Assembly: GCF_035917455.1 (NCBI RefSeq)
Contig: NZ_CP109078.1
Span: 3,968,001 to 4,032,000 of the forward strand
Reading direction: 5' to 3'
Source: Micromonospora sp. NBC_01796
GTDB lineage: Bacteria; Actinomycetota; Actinomycetes; Mycobacteriales; Micromonosporaceae
DNA length: 64,000 nucleotides
Both the position numbers and the translations under genes were made by a program. The notes below the pieces were generated by a model that worked only from the letters and a program-made list of their open reading frames with translations, did not search any database and was not told where the DNA came from. Shown here piece by piece: positions 24,839 to 32,945 of this stretch; position 1 is the stretch's first letter, and the number at the start of each line of letters is the position of its first letter.

Positions 24839-25894
24839 GTGGCACATCCGGGAGCCGGTATGGCGGCCGACATCGCCGAGCAGCCGGCCGGTTTCGCGCG
24901 CCTGCTGGAGCCGGCGCAGGCCGACCCGATCGCCCGGATCGCCGCCGTCATCGCCGAACGCCGACCCCGGCACGTCGTGTTCACCGCCCGTGGCACCTCC
25001 GACCATGCCGCGCTCTACGCCGCGTACCTCACCGAGATCCGGCTCGGTCTGCCCGCCGGGCTCGCCTCGCCGAGCGCGGTCACCCTCTTCGGCGCCCGCC
25101 CCGACCTGTCCGGCGCGTTGGTCATCGCGGTCAGCCAGAGCGGCGGGTCGTCCGACCTGGCCGAGGTGGTGCGGCAGGCCCGTGCCTCCGGCGCGCTCAC
25201 CCTCGCCGTGACCAACGCCCCCGACTCGCCGCTGACCGGAGTCGCCGAACTCTCGATCGACGTCGCCGCCGGACACGAGCGGGCCGTGGCCGCCACGAAG
25301 ACGTACACCGCCGAGCTGTTCGCCCTGCTCATGCTCATCGAAGGGGTACGCGCCGGGAACGGCGTACTGCCCGAGGAGGAACGGGCCGCACTGGCCGCCC
25401 TGCCGGCACTCGCGGAACGTACGCTCGCCGACCCCACCGCGAGCCAGCTCGCCACCCGCTACCGGTTCGCCGCCCGGGTCGTCACCACCGGCCGGGGTTA
25501 CGCCTACCCGACCGCCCGCGAGGCGGCGTTGAAGCTGATGGAGACCTCGTACCTGCCGGCACTCGCCTTCTCCGGTGCCGACCTGCTGCACGGCCCGCTC
25601 GCCATGACCGACCCGGACGTACCGGTGCTCGCGGTCGTCGGCGCCGGTCCCGGCGGGACGGCCATGCGGGACGTGCTGGCCCGGGTCGGCGAACGCGGGG
25701 CCGACGTGGTCGCGATCGGGCCGGCGGACGTCACCGGTGCCACCGCCCGGCTGGTCGTGCCGGAGGTCGACGAGCGGTACGCCCCACTGCTCGACATCCT
25801 GCCGTTGCAGCAGCTCGCGCTCGCACTCGCGCTGGCCCGGGGCGAGGACCCGGACGCACCGCGCGGCCTGCACAAGGTCACCTCCACCCTCTGA
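24839..25894 (+). CDS. SIS-domain sugar-phosphate isomerase/deaminase
   Basis: 351 residues, two SIS domains as in the isomerase half of GlmS and in AgaS/NagB-II deaminases. First SIS: FTARGTSDHAALYAAYL and IAVSQSGGSSDLAEVVRQAR, with the phosphate-binding SQSG loop; ATKTYTAELFAL. Second SIS: TTGRGYAYPTAREAALKLMETSYLPA, typical of glucosamine-6-phosphate enzymes. There is no glutaminase domain, so ammonia transfer from glutamine is not expected. Probably a glucosamine-6-phosphate deaminase-like or related amino-sugar phosphate isomerase. GTG 24839 has GGGGAGG five bases before it. Confidence 0.87.
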   Translation: MAHPGAGMAADIAEQPAGFARLLEPAQADPIARIAAVIAERRPRHVVFTARGTSDHAALYAAYLTEIRLGLPAGLASPSAVTLFGARPDLSGALVIAVSQSGGSSDLAEVVRQARASGALTLAVTNAPDSPLTGVAELSIDVAAGHERAVAATKTYTAELFALLMLIEGVRAGNGVLPEEERAALAALPALAERTLADPTASQLATRYRFAARVVTTGRGYAYPTAREAALKLMETSYLPALAFSGADLLHGPLAMTDPDVPVLAVVGAGPGGTAMRDVLARVGERGADVVAIGPADVTGATARLVVPEVDERYAPLLDILPLQQLALALALARGEDPDAPRGLHKVTSTL

Positions 25895-25942
25895 GCCGGC
25901 CGCCATGCCGGCCCGGGGCGGTGGACGTGGCAGGCTTGCCTG

Positions 25943-27463
25943 ATGTCCACGCTGCGCGACCTTGCCGAGGAGCACACGCTGCTCCGTCCGGCCGACATCG
26001 ACCACCTGCACCGGGTCGCCGGCGACTGGCAGCTCCTCTCCGACCTCTCCTTCGCCGACCTGCTGCTCTGGGTCCCGGTGGACGGGGACAACGACGCCTT
26101 CCTCTGCGTGGCCCAGGTACGCCCGACCACCGCACCGACCGCGTACCAGGACGACCAGGTGGGGCGGATCGTCGGCGGGCCGGAGGTGGCCCACCTGACC
26201 ATCGCGTACACCCAGGGGCGGATCTGGCGCGAGGGTGACCCGGTCTGGTACGGCGACACCCCGGCCCGGCACGAGGCGATCCCGGTCCGGCTCCGCGCCG
26301 CCGACGGTGAGTCGGGTGAGGTGATCGCGGTGGTGGGACGGGACACCAACCTCTCCACCGCCCGGACCCCGAGCCAACTGGAGCTGAACTACCTGACCAC
26401 CGCCGACGACCTGGCCCAGATGCTCGCCGACGGCACCTTCCCGCCGCCCCGGCATCCGGGTGAGACCACCTCGGCACCCCGGGTCGGGGACGGGCTGGTC
26501 CGGCTCGACGCCAGCGGAAAGGTCACCTACGCAAGCCCGAACGCGCAGTCGGCGTACCGGCGGTTGGGTTTCGCCTCCCACCTGGTGGGGGAGGACCTGG
26601 CAGCCCTGAACACCCGGCTGGCCGCCGACCCGCTCGACGGCACCGAGGCGGGCAACCGGGTGCTGGCCGCACTGCGGGGCGAGGCACCGGCCCGCCGGGA
26701 GATCGAGGCGCGGGGTGCGACCGTACTGACCCGGGCGTTGCCGCTGATGCCCGCCGGGGTGCCGATCGGCGCGCTGGTCCTGGTCCGCGACATGACCGAG
26801 GTACGCCGCCGCGACCGGGCCCTGATCACCAAGGACGCCACCATCCGGGAGATCCACCACCGGGTGAAGAACAACCTCCAGACGGTCGCCGCCCTGTTGC
26901 GCCTGCAGGCCCGCCGGGTCGACATCCCGGCCGCCAAGGCGGCACTGGAGGAGTCCGTACGCCGGGTCGCCTCGATCGCCCTGGTGCACGAGACCCTGGC
27001 CATGTCCAGCGACGAGGCGGTGGAGTTCGACGGGATCGTCGACCGGGTCGCCTCCGCCGCCACCGAGGTCGCCGCGACCGAGGTGGCGGTACGGATGCGC
27101 CGGGAGGGCACGTTCGGCGTACTGCCGGCGGAGATCGCCACCTCGCTGGTGATGGTCCTCAACGAACTGCTGCTCAACGCGGTCGAACACGGCTTCCCCC
27201 CGCCCGACGAGGAGGGCGGGATGGAGGAGGGCGCGGCCGAGGTGGTGGTGTCGGCGCACCGGTTCCGCAAGCAGTTGCACGTGACCGTCGCCGACAACGG
27301 CCAGGGACTGCCCGCCGACTTCGACGCCGCCAGCGGCGGTCGCCTCGGCCTCCAGATCGTCCGCGCCCTGGCCACCGGCGAACTCGCCGGCACCATCGAA
27401 CTGCGCAACCGCGCCGAGGGCGGCACCGAAGCCGTCCTGGTGGTCCCCCTCGGCAAACGTTGA
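25943..27463 (+). CDS. pdtaS: PdtaS-like sensor histidine kinase
   Basis: 506 residues, cytosolic. N-terminal GAF-like domain (about 1-155), PAS-like domain (about 180-290: VRLDASGKVTYASPNAQSAYRRLG), then HisKA_2 with phospho-His at about 305 (REIHHRVKNNLQTVAALLRLQARR) and HATPase (VLNELLLNAVEHGF, VADNGQGLPADF, GGRLGLQIVRAL). Same architecture as PdtaS (Rv3220c), which phosphorylates the antitermination regulator PdtaR. No PdtaR-like ANTAR gene is visible in the window. Position between the biotin-carrier protein and whiB1 matches mycobacteria. Confidence 0.92.
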   Translation: MSTLRDLAEEHTLLRPADIDHLHRVAGDWQLLSDLSFADLLLWVPVDGDNDAFLCVAQVRPTTAPTAYQDDQVGRIVGGPEVAHLTIAYTQGRIWREGDPVWYGDTPARHEAIPVRLRAADGESGEVIAVVGRDTNLSTARTPSQLELNYLTTADDLAQMLADGTFPPPRHPGETTSAPRVGDGLVRLDASGKVTYASPNAQSAYRRLGFASHLVGEDLAALNTRLAADPLDGTEAGNRVLAALRGEAPARREIEARGATVLTRALPLMPAGVPIGALVLVRDMTEVRRRDRALITKDATIREIHHRVKNNLQTVAALLRLQARRVDIPAAKAALEESVRRVASIALVHETLAMSSDEAVEFDGIVDRVASAATEVAATEVAVRMRREGTFGVLPAEIATSLVMVLNELLLNAVEHGFPPPDEEGGMEEGAAEVVVSAHRFRKQLHVTVADNGQGLPADFDAASGGRLGLQIVRALATGELAGTIELRNRAEGGTEAVLVVPLGKR

Positions 27464-27488
27464 ATCGGAATTGGTGGTCCGGGTCCCG

Positions 27489-28982
27489 TTAGCGGGTCAG
27501 GAGGGTGAGGGTTAGGCCGGGGACGGTCCAGGTTTGGGTTATCCGGAAGGTGTTGCGTAGGGCGGTGGCCTTGGCGGGGGTGGCGGCGGCCAGGGGGTCG
27601 GATCGGTGCTCGCCACGGGTGAGGAGCCAGACCCGGTTGACGGCGGTCAGGCAGGTGGCCGGTCGGGGGCACTCGGGAGTGTCCAGGGTGGCGGCGGCGA
27701 CCGGCCCCTCGACCGCGAGCACGTCGCGCGGGTGGTGCTCGCGCAGGTAGTACAGGACCGCGATGTCCAGGAAGGCACGCGGGTCACGCGGGGAGTAGAC
27801 GATCCCGTCACCGGGTTGCTGGTGGGCGCCGATGATCCGGGTGGCGGCCGGGTAGTCCACCGGCGCCGAACGGGGCGTCTCGTGCGTACGGCGGAGGCTG
27901 GCCTGGGCCGGCGCGCCGAGCAGTCCGGCGAGCGCGACGATCGGCAGCGCCCACCGCAGCCGTAGCGGCGCCAGGGTGCCGGCGGCGAGCAGGCAGGCGA
28001 ACGGGACGGTGAAGAGCAGGTAGCGCGGCACCCAGAGCGGGGTGACCAGGCCGCCGACGTACAGCAGGGCGGCGGGGAGCAGGACGCAGGCGCCGAGGAC
28101 CACGCCCCAACGTCCCCGGGTGACCAGCCCGATCGCGGCCAGTCCGACCAGGAGGCCGCCGACGGTGCCGTTCTGGAGCAGGTCGCCGGGGAGGTCGGGC
28201 AGGTCGGTGAGGGTCGGTGGCCGTACCCAGTTCAGTTGCCGCGCCTGCTGGTCGCGGCCGAGCCGGGCCAGGGGTGCCAGGACCAGGATCGCCGGTACGA
28301 GGGCGACCGGCCACCGCCACAGCCGGCGGTCGTGGCCCTCCCGCCAGGCGAGCAGTACCGCCACGGCGTGCCCGAGGACCAGGCTCGTCGCCAGCAGGTG
28401 GGACAGGCCCAGGCCGACCAGCGCGGCGGCGTACCCGGTCCACCGCCACCAGCCGGGGCGGTCCAGGGCGCGTACCAGCAGCAGGGTGGCGAGTACGGCG
28501 AACAGGGTGGCCGGGGCGTACGGGCGGGCTTCCTGGCCGTACCGCGACGTGCTCGGCAGTACGGCGAAGAGCAGCCCGGCGACCAGCCCGACCCGCCCAC
28601 CGAACAGCCGCCCCCCGAGTACGGCGACCAGTGCCGCCGCGCCGGCCAGGCTGAGCGCGGCCGGCAGTCGCAGTGCGGTCGCCGAGTCGCCGAAGAGTTC
28701 GATCCAGCCGTGCATCAGCAGGTAGTACGCGACCGCGACCCCGTCGATGTTGGCGGCCAGCCGGAGCAGGTCACCGGTCGGTCGGGAGGCGGCGCTCCAG
28801 GTGGCGAGTTCGTCGCGCCAGAGCGGGGCGCGGTCGATCTGGACCAGGGTGATCGCGAGGGTCAGCAGTGCCGGCCAGAGCCACCGGGTCCGGTCCAACC
28901 AGTGTGGGAGATCGCGCCCGCCGGATCGCTCACCGGCGTCGGTCGATGTCGAGGGCGGCACAGCCCGGTAGTGACCACCCAC
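27489..28982 (-). CDS. GT39-like membrane glycosyltransferase
   Basis: 497 residues with about ten membrane helices in the N-terminal three quarters. The first extracytoplasmic loop carries IDRAPLWRDELATWSAAS, whose DE pair resembles the catalytic D-E motif of GT-C enzymes (GT39/ArnT/PMT family), which use polyprenyl-phosphate sugars. The soluble C-terminal part (ITQTWTVPGLTLTLLTR end) is extracytoplasmic. Donor and acceptor not identifiable. Ends 26 bp from the convergent pdtaS stop; divergent from the sulfate-reduction operon. Confidence 0.83.
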   Translation of the reverse strand: MGGHYRAVPPSTSTDAGERSGGRDLPHWLDRTRWLWPALLTLAITLVQIDRAPLWRDELATWSAASRPTGDLLRLAANIDGVAVAYYLLMHGWIELFGDSATALRLPAALSLAGAAALVAVLGGRLFGGRVGLVAGLLFAVLPSTSRYGQEARPYAPATLFAVLATLLLVRALDRPGWWRWTGYAAALVGLGLSHLLATSLVLGHAVAVLLAWREGHDRRLWRWPVALVPAILVLAPLARLGRDQQARQLNWVRPPTLTDLPDLPGDLLQNGTVGGLLVGLAAIGLVTRGRWGVVLGACVLLPAALLYVGGLVTPLWVPRYLLFTVPFACLLAAGTLAPLRLRWALPIVALAGLLGAPAQASLRRTHETPRSAPVDYPAATRIIGAHQQPGDGIVYSPRDPRAFLDIAVLYYLREHHPRDVLAVEGPVAAATLDTPECPRPATCLTAVNRVWLLTRGEHRSDPLAAATPAKATALRNTFRITQTWTVPGLTLTLLTR

Positions 28983-29141
28983 TGTTGCCGCCTCATGACG
29001 TCACGAGACAAAAATGCGGTATGCGGCATTAGCCCGAATATTGGTTATATTAACGTGAACCGGGCCACAGTGTGGTCCGGGATGCGGGATCGCGGCATCG
29101 GTCGGTGGTTCAGGACCGGCGGGTATGGCAGCATGGCGGTT
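28983..29141 (+). promoter_or_regulatory. AT-rich upstream region of the sulfate-reduction operon
   Basis: A locally AT-rich stretch unusual for this genome (around 29005-29060, including GAATATTGGTTATATTAACG). It contains the inverted repeats AATGC-N8-GCATT and GGTT-N11-AACC, which could be repressor sites such as CysB-like or SoxR/Rex-type boxes; which protein binds is not deducible. Confidence 0.4.
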
Positions 29142-29240
29142 ATGACCGCCGTCGAAGGCCGCGTCGTGACGCTGGGGCTGACCTGCCGCCGTCACGTCGA
29201 CTACGGCCGCGTACGTAGCGCGATCTGTCCGGCTCACTGA
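29142..29240 (+). CDS. Cysteine-type leader peptide
   Basis: 32 residues. The peptide contains TCRRHVDYGRVRSAICPAH, with R-R-H-V-D-x-x-R-V-x-S-A-x-C as the conserved part. This matches the short 'putative leader peptides' found before sulfur-assimilation genes across actinomycetes. Two Cys codons (residues 15 and 29), the second just before the stop. It probably acts as a cysteine sensor: stalled ribosomes change folding of the following RNA. The same kind of uORF attenuation is reported before sulfate-reduction operons in mycobacteria. Confidence 0.8.
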   Translation: MTAVEGRVVTLGLTCRRHVDYGRVRSAICPAH

Positions 29241-29292
29241 CGCCACCTGGACCAAATCTGTCTCGGGTGCGCTCCGCGCCGGCCTGCTGACA

Positions 29293-29371
29293 CCGTTGTC
29301 TCCGCCCCGCTGATCAACCGGGGTGCCGTCGCTTCCGCGTACGTCGAGCAACTCGTCTCAGCAGACAACGG
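29293..29371 (+). promoter_or_regulatory. Possible attenuator pairing before sulfite reductase
   Basis: CCGTTGTCT (29293-29301) is perfectly complementary to AGACAACGG (29363-29371), which runs into the GGAGG Shine-Dalgarno (29370-29374) of the sulfite reductase gene. Pairing would cover part of the ribosome site. A smaller CCCCG/CGGGG stem lies inside the loop. Confidence 0.5.
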
Positions 29372-29382
29372 AGGACGCCGCG

Positions 29383-31116
29383 ATGGCGGTCAGCAGCACC
29401 CCGGCCCGGCCCGTTACCGCCCCCGAACAGGTGACCGCCGCCGCGACCCGGCCGGCACGGGCACCCCGCCGGCCACGCGGCGAGGGCCAGTGGGCGCTCG
29501 GCCACCGCGAGCCGCTCAACCCGAACGAGCGGTCGAAGAAGGACGACAACCCGCTCAACGTACGGGCCCGGATCGAGAACATCTACGCGCACCGGGGCTT
29601 CGCCTCGATCGACCCCGCCGACCTCCGTGGACGTTTCCGCTGGTGGGGGCTCTACACCCAGCGCAAGGCCGGCATCGACGGTGGTCGTACCGCCGTACTC
29701 GAACCGCACGAGCTCGAAGACGAGCACTTCATGCTCCGGGTCCGGATCGACGGCGGCCAACTCAGCCTGGAGCAACTGCGCACCATCGCCGACATCTCCA
29801 CCACGTACGCCCGCGACAGCGCCGACATCACCGACCGGCAGAACATCCAGCTCCACTGGATCCGGGTCGAGGACATGCCGGAGATCTGGCGCCGGCTGGA
29901 AGCGGTCGGCCTCCAGACCACCGAGGCGTGCGGCGACTGCCCCCGGATCGTCCTCGGCAGCCCGGTCGCCGGAGTCGCCGAGGCCGAGGTGATCGACCCG
30001 ACCCCGGCGATCGACGAGATCGTCGCCCGATACGTCGGTGACCCGGCCTACTCGAACCTGCCGCGCAAGTTCAAGTCCTCGATCTCCTGGCTGGCCGACA
30101 CCCCGTACGAGGTCAACGACATCTCGTTCCTCGGCGTCGACCACCCCGAACACGGCCCCGGTTTCGACCTCTGGGTCGGCGGCGGCCTGAGCACCAACCC
30201 GATGCTGGCCCAGCGCCTCGGCGTCTGGGTGCCGCTGGCCGAGGTGCCGGACATCTGGGAGGGGGTCGTCTCGATCTTCCGGGACTACGGCTACCGCCGG
30301 CTGCGCCACCGCGCCCGGCTGAAGTTCCTCGTCGCCGACTGGGGCGTGGAGAAGTTCCGCGAGGTGCTGGAGAAGGAATACCTCGGCCGTACGCTGCTCG
30401 ACGGTCCGGCCCCGGAGCTGCCGGAGAAGCCGATCGACCACATCGGGGTGCAGCGCCAGCGCGACGGAAAGTTCTACGTCGGCGCCGCCCCGGTCGTCGG
30501 GCGGGTGTCGGGCAGCCAGCTCACCGCCCTGGCCGACCTCGCCGCCGAGCACGGCAGCGACCGGGTACGGCTCACCCCGTACCAGAAGTTGTTGGTCCTC
30601 GACGTCGCCGAAGAGCGGACCGAATCGCTGGTCACGGCCCTGCGTGGGATCGGCCTGGAAGCCCGGCCGTCGGTCTGGCGGCGCAGCACGATGGCCTGCA
30701 CCGGGATCGAGTTCTGCAAGCTCGCCATCGTCGAGACCAAGGCCCGTGGCCAGGAACTCGTGGCCCGGCTGGAGGAGCGGCTGCGCGACTTCGACGCCGA
30801 CCTGTCCATCCACATCAACGGCTGCCCGAACGCCTGTGCCCGGACCCAGACCGCCGACATCGGACTCAAGGGCCAGATCGTCGTCGGACCCGACGGGCGC
30901 CAGGTCGAGGGCTACCAGATCCACCTCGGCGGCGGCCTGGGCATGGCCCAGGGGCAGACCGCCGGGTTCGGCCGCAAGCTGCGCGGCCTCAAGACCACGG
31001 CAGAGGAACTTCCGGAGTACGTCGAACGAGTGGCCCGCCGTTACCTGGCCGGGCGCCAGCAGGGCGAGGCGTTCGCCCAGTGGGTGCTCCGGGCCGACGA
31101 GGAGGAGCTGAGATGA
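29383..31116 (+). CDS. sir: Ferredoxin sulfite reductase (siroheme, 4Fe-4S)
   Basis: 577 residues. Reduces sulfite to sulfide. Two ferrodoxin-like half-domains: FRWWGLYTQRKAGIDGG and DRQNIQLHWIRVEDM in the first; LTPYQKLLVLDV in the second. Cluster/siroheme cysteines in TMACTGIEFCKLA and NGCPNACARTQ. WGLYTQRK (Tyr) and CGDCPR (Cys) could form the Tyr-Cys link known in mycobacterial NirA/SirA. Because cysH and cbiX follow, sulfite rather than nitrite is the likely substrate. ATG 29383 follows GGAGG; the N-terminal 30 residues are Pro/Ala-rich. Confidence 0.92.
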   Translation: MAVSSTPARPVTAPEQVTAAATRPARAPRRPRGEGQWALGHREPLNPNERSKKDDNPLNVRARIENIYAHRGFASIDPADLRGRFRWWGLYTQRKAGIDGGRTAVLEPHELEDEHFMLRVRIDGGQLSLEQLRTIADISTTYARDSADITDRQNIQLHWIRVEDMPEIWRRLEAVGLQTTEACGDCPRIVLGSPVAGVAEAEVIDPTPAIDEIVARYVGDPAYSNLPRKFKSSISWLADTPYEVNDISFLGVDHPEHGPGFDLWVGGGLSTNPMLAQRLGVWVPLAEVPDIWEGVVSIFRDYGYRRLRHRARLKFLVADWGVEKFREVLEKEYLGRTLLDGPAPELPEKPIDHIGVQRQRDGKFYVGAAPVVGRVSGSQLTALADLAAEHGSDRVRLTPYQKLLVLDVAEERTESLVTALRGIGLEARPSVWRRSTMACTGIEFCKLAIVETKARGQELVARLEERLRDFDADLSIHINGCPNACARTQTADIGLKGQIVVGPDGRQVEGYQIHLGGGLGMAQGQTAGFGRKLRGLKTTAEELPEYVERVARRYLAGRQQGEAFAQWVLRADEEELR

Positions 31117-31271
31117 GCGACACCCGCGCGGCACCGATGTACTGCCCGTACTGCGGTGAGGAGGACCTGCGGCCGAACGAGGAATCGCACGGCGCCTGGG
31201 AGTGTCACGCCTGCGCGCGGGTGTTCACGGTCAAGTTCAGCGGACTACTGGGACGGGCGGTGGCGCGATGA
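31113..31271 (+). CDS. Small zinc-ribbon protein of the sulfate operon
   Basis: 52 residues. Two CxxC pairs, CPYC and CHAC, with an intervening acidic stretch form a rubredoxin-like or zinc-ribbon fold; C-terminal VFTVKFSGLLGRA. The start codon overlaps the sir stop (ATGA), and its own stop overlaps the cysH start the same way. Its conservation in the middle of this operon suggests a role in electron transfer or cluster handling, but no function is established that I know of. Confidence 0.82.
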   Translation: MSDTRAAPMYCPYCGEEDLRPNEESHGAWECHACARVFTVKFSGLLGRAVAR

Positions 31272-32032
31272 ACATGCTCTCGGCAACCAACCTCGGGCTG
31301 GTCAACCTCGGCCCGGCAGCCGCACCGGCGGATCCGGCCCGGCGGTCACCCGCCCAACTCAAGGCACTGGCCGACGAGGCCGCCCGTGAGCTGGAGGGCG
31401 CCCCGGCGGAAGTGATCGCCCGCTGGGCCGTCGACACCTTCGCCGACCGGTTCTGCGTCACCAGCTCGATGGCGGACGCGGTTCTCGCCCACGTCGTCTC
31501 GCGGGTGGCACCCGGCGTCGACGTGGTGTTCCTCGACACCGGGCTGCACTTCCCGGAGACGCTCAAGGTCCGCGACACGGTCGCCCGTACGCTCCCGGTC
31601 ACCGTCCGGTCGATCCGGCCGCGACTGACCGTCGGCCAGCAGGACGGCGAGTACGGCCCGCGCCTGTTCGCCAAGGCGCCGGACGAGTGCTGCGCGCTGC
31701 GCAAGGTCGAGCCGCTGGAACGGGCGCTCGGCGACTACGACGCCTGGGCCGCCGGGCTGCGCCGGGACGAGTCGCCGACCCGTGCCAACACACCGGTGGT
31801 GACCTTCGACGCCCGGCGGGGCAAGGTGAAGGTCAACCCGATCGCGGCGTGGAGCCAGGCGGACGTGGACAACTACATCTCCCGCTGGAACGTGCCGGTC
31901 AACGAGCTGTTCCGGTCCGGCTACACCTCGGTCGGCTGCTGGCCGTGCACCCGCCGTACCAAGGCCGGGGAGGACCCCCGGGCCGGACGGTGGGCGATGT
32001 TCGAGAAGACCGAGTGCGGCCTGCACGTATGA
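31268..32032 (+). CDS. cysH: Adenylyl-sulfate reductase (thioredoxin type)
   Basis: 254 residues. Reduces activated sulfate to sulfite. PAPS-reductase fold with VTSSMADAVLAHVV (PP-loop variant), DTGLHFPETL, and SWNRADVD-like AAWSQADVDNYI. Cys141/Cys142 and Cys224/Cys227 (DECC, GCWPC) form the CC-x81-CxxC set that binds a [4Fe-4S] cluster and marks APS-using enzymes; Cys250 in ECGLHV is the catalytic nucleophile. No cysD/N or sulfate transporter is adjacent. Coupled on both sides by ATGA overlaps. Confidence 0.95.
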   Translation: MNMLSATNLGLVNLGPAAAPADPARRSPAQLKALADEAARELEGAPAEVIARWAVDTFADRFCVTSSMADAVLAHVVSRVAPGVDVVFLDTGLHFPETLKVRDTVARTLPVTVRSIRPRLTVGQQDGEYGPRLFAKAPDECCALRKVEPLERALGDYDAWAAGLRRDESPTRANTPVVTFDARRGKVKVNPIAAWSQADVDNYISRWNVPVNELFRSGYTSVGCWPCTRRTKAGEDPRAGRWAMFEKTECGLHV

Positions 32033-32868
32033 GATCCGGACCGGATCCGGTGATCCTGGTTGCCCACGGCAGCCAGGACCACCGGGCGGCGGTGGCGACC
32101 CGGTCCCTGGTACGGGCGGTCGAGCTGGCCCGTCCCGGCCTGCCGGTACGGGCCGCCTACCTCGACCACACCACGCCGGGTCCGGCCGCGGTCCTGCACG
32201 AGCTGGCGGCGGCCGGTCACCGGGGCGCCACGGTGGTGCCGCTGCTGCTGACCGCCGCGTACCACGGTCGGGTCGACATCCCCGGTGTGATCGCCGCCGC
32301 GCAGGCCCAGGGCCTCCGGCTGCCCGTACGCGTCACCGACGTTCTCGGACCGGCCGAGGTGTCCGTTGCGCCCGACGAGCTGCTGCTGGCCGGGCTCCGG
32401 CACCGGCTGGCCGAGGTTCTGTACGCCGGGCCTGCCGGGGCGGCTCCAGGCCCGCTGGACGGGTTGGTGCTGGCGGCGGCCGGAACGCGGGTGCCGGAGG
32501 CACGTCGTACGGTCGAGGCGGTCGCCGGGGCGCTGGGGGAGGCGCTGGGTGTCCCGAGCCTGGCCGCGTACGCCTCGGCCGCCCCGCCCACCGCGGGCGC
32601 GGCGGTGGCGCGGCTCCGGGCCGGAGGTGCGCGCCGGATCGGTGTGGCCGCCTACTTCCTCGCCCCCGGCCGCCTGTACGAGAGCGCGGTGGCTTCGGCC
32701 CGCGCCGCCGGTGCGGTGGCGATCGGTGCCCCGCTGACGGACTCGCCGGAGATCGCCCGGTTGGTACTGGACCGGGTCGATGCCGCGAGCGGCGCCGGCT
32801 CGCCGGTCGCGCCGGCAGCGGATCCGGTACGCGGACGCCCTGACGCGGCCCCGCGGGTAGCGGCCTGA
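32029..32868 (+). CDS. Sirohydrochlorin ferrochelatase-like CbiX
   Basis: 279 residues, class II chelatase with two similar CbiX halves. N-terminal LVAHGSQDHRAAVATRSL has the metal-binding His; second conserved region VVPLLLTAAYHGRVDIP. The C-terminal half repeats the fold (LVLAAAGTRVPEARRTVEAV, RRIGVAAYFLAPGRLYES) but lacks clear metal ligands. Placed last in the operon it should insert iron into sirohydrochlorin to make siroheme for the sulfite reductase. The tail (about 250-279) is low-complexity Ala/Pro. Confidence 0.88.
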   Translation: MRSGPDPVILVAHGSQDHRAAVATRSLVRAVELARPGLPVRAAYLDHTTPGPAAVLHELAAAGHRGATVVPLLLTAAYHGRVDIPGVIAAAQAQGLRLPVRVTDVLGPAEVSVAPDELLLAGLRHRLAEVLYAGPAGAAPGPLDGLVLAAAGTRVPEARRTVEAVAGALGEALGVPSLAAYASAAPPTAGAAVARLRAGGARRIGVAAYFLAPGRLYESAVASARAAGAVAIGAPLTDSPEIARLVLDRVDAASGAGSPVAPAADPVRGRPDAAPRVAA

Positions 32869-32931
32869 GCCTCCGCCCTGCCGGAGATCGTCGGCCCGTC
32901 TCGGGGGACATCGACGCGCCCCATCGCTGGC

Positions 32932-32937
32932 TAGGGT
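32932..32937 (+). promoter_or_regulatory. -10 box, leaderless candidate for the aldo/keto reductase
   Basis: TAGGGT followed by eight bases and the ATG at 32946; no Shine-Dalgarno sequence. Confidence 0.4.
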
Positions 32938-32945
32938 GACCGATC

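Noticed and set aside
27467-27490. GGAAT...GTT pattern between pdtaS and the GT39 gene
   Set aside because: The spacer is 16 bp rather than 18-19, and it points into the 3' end of a convergent gene.
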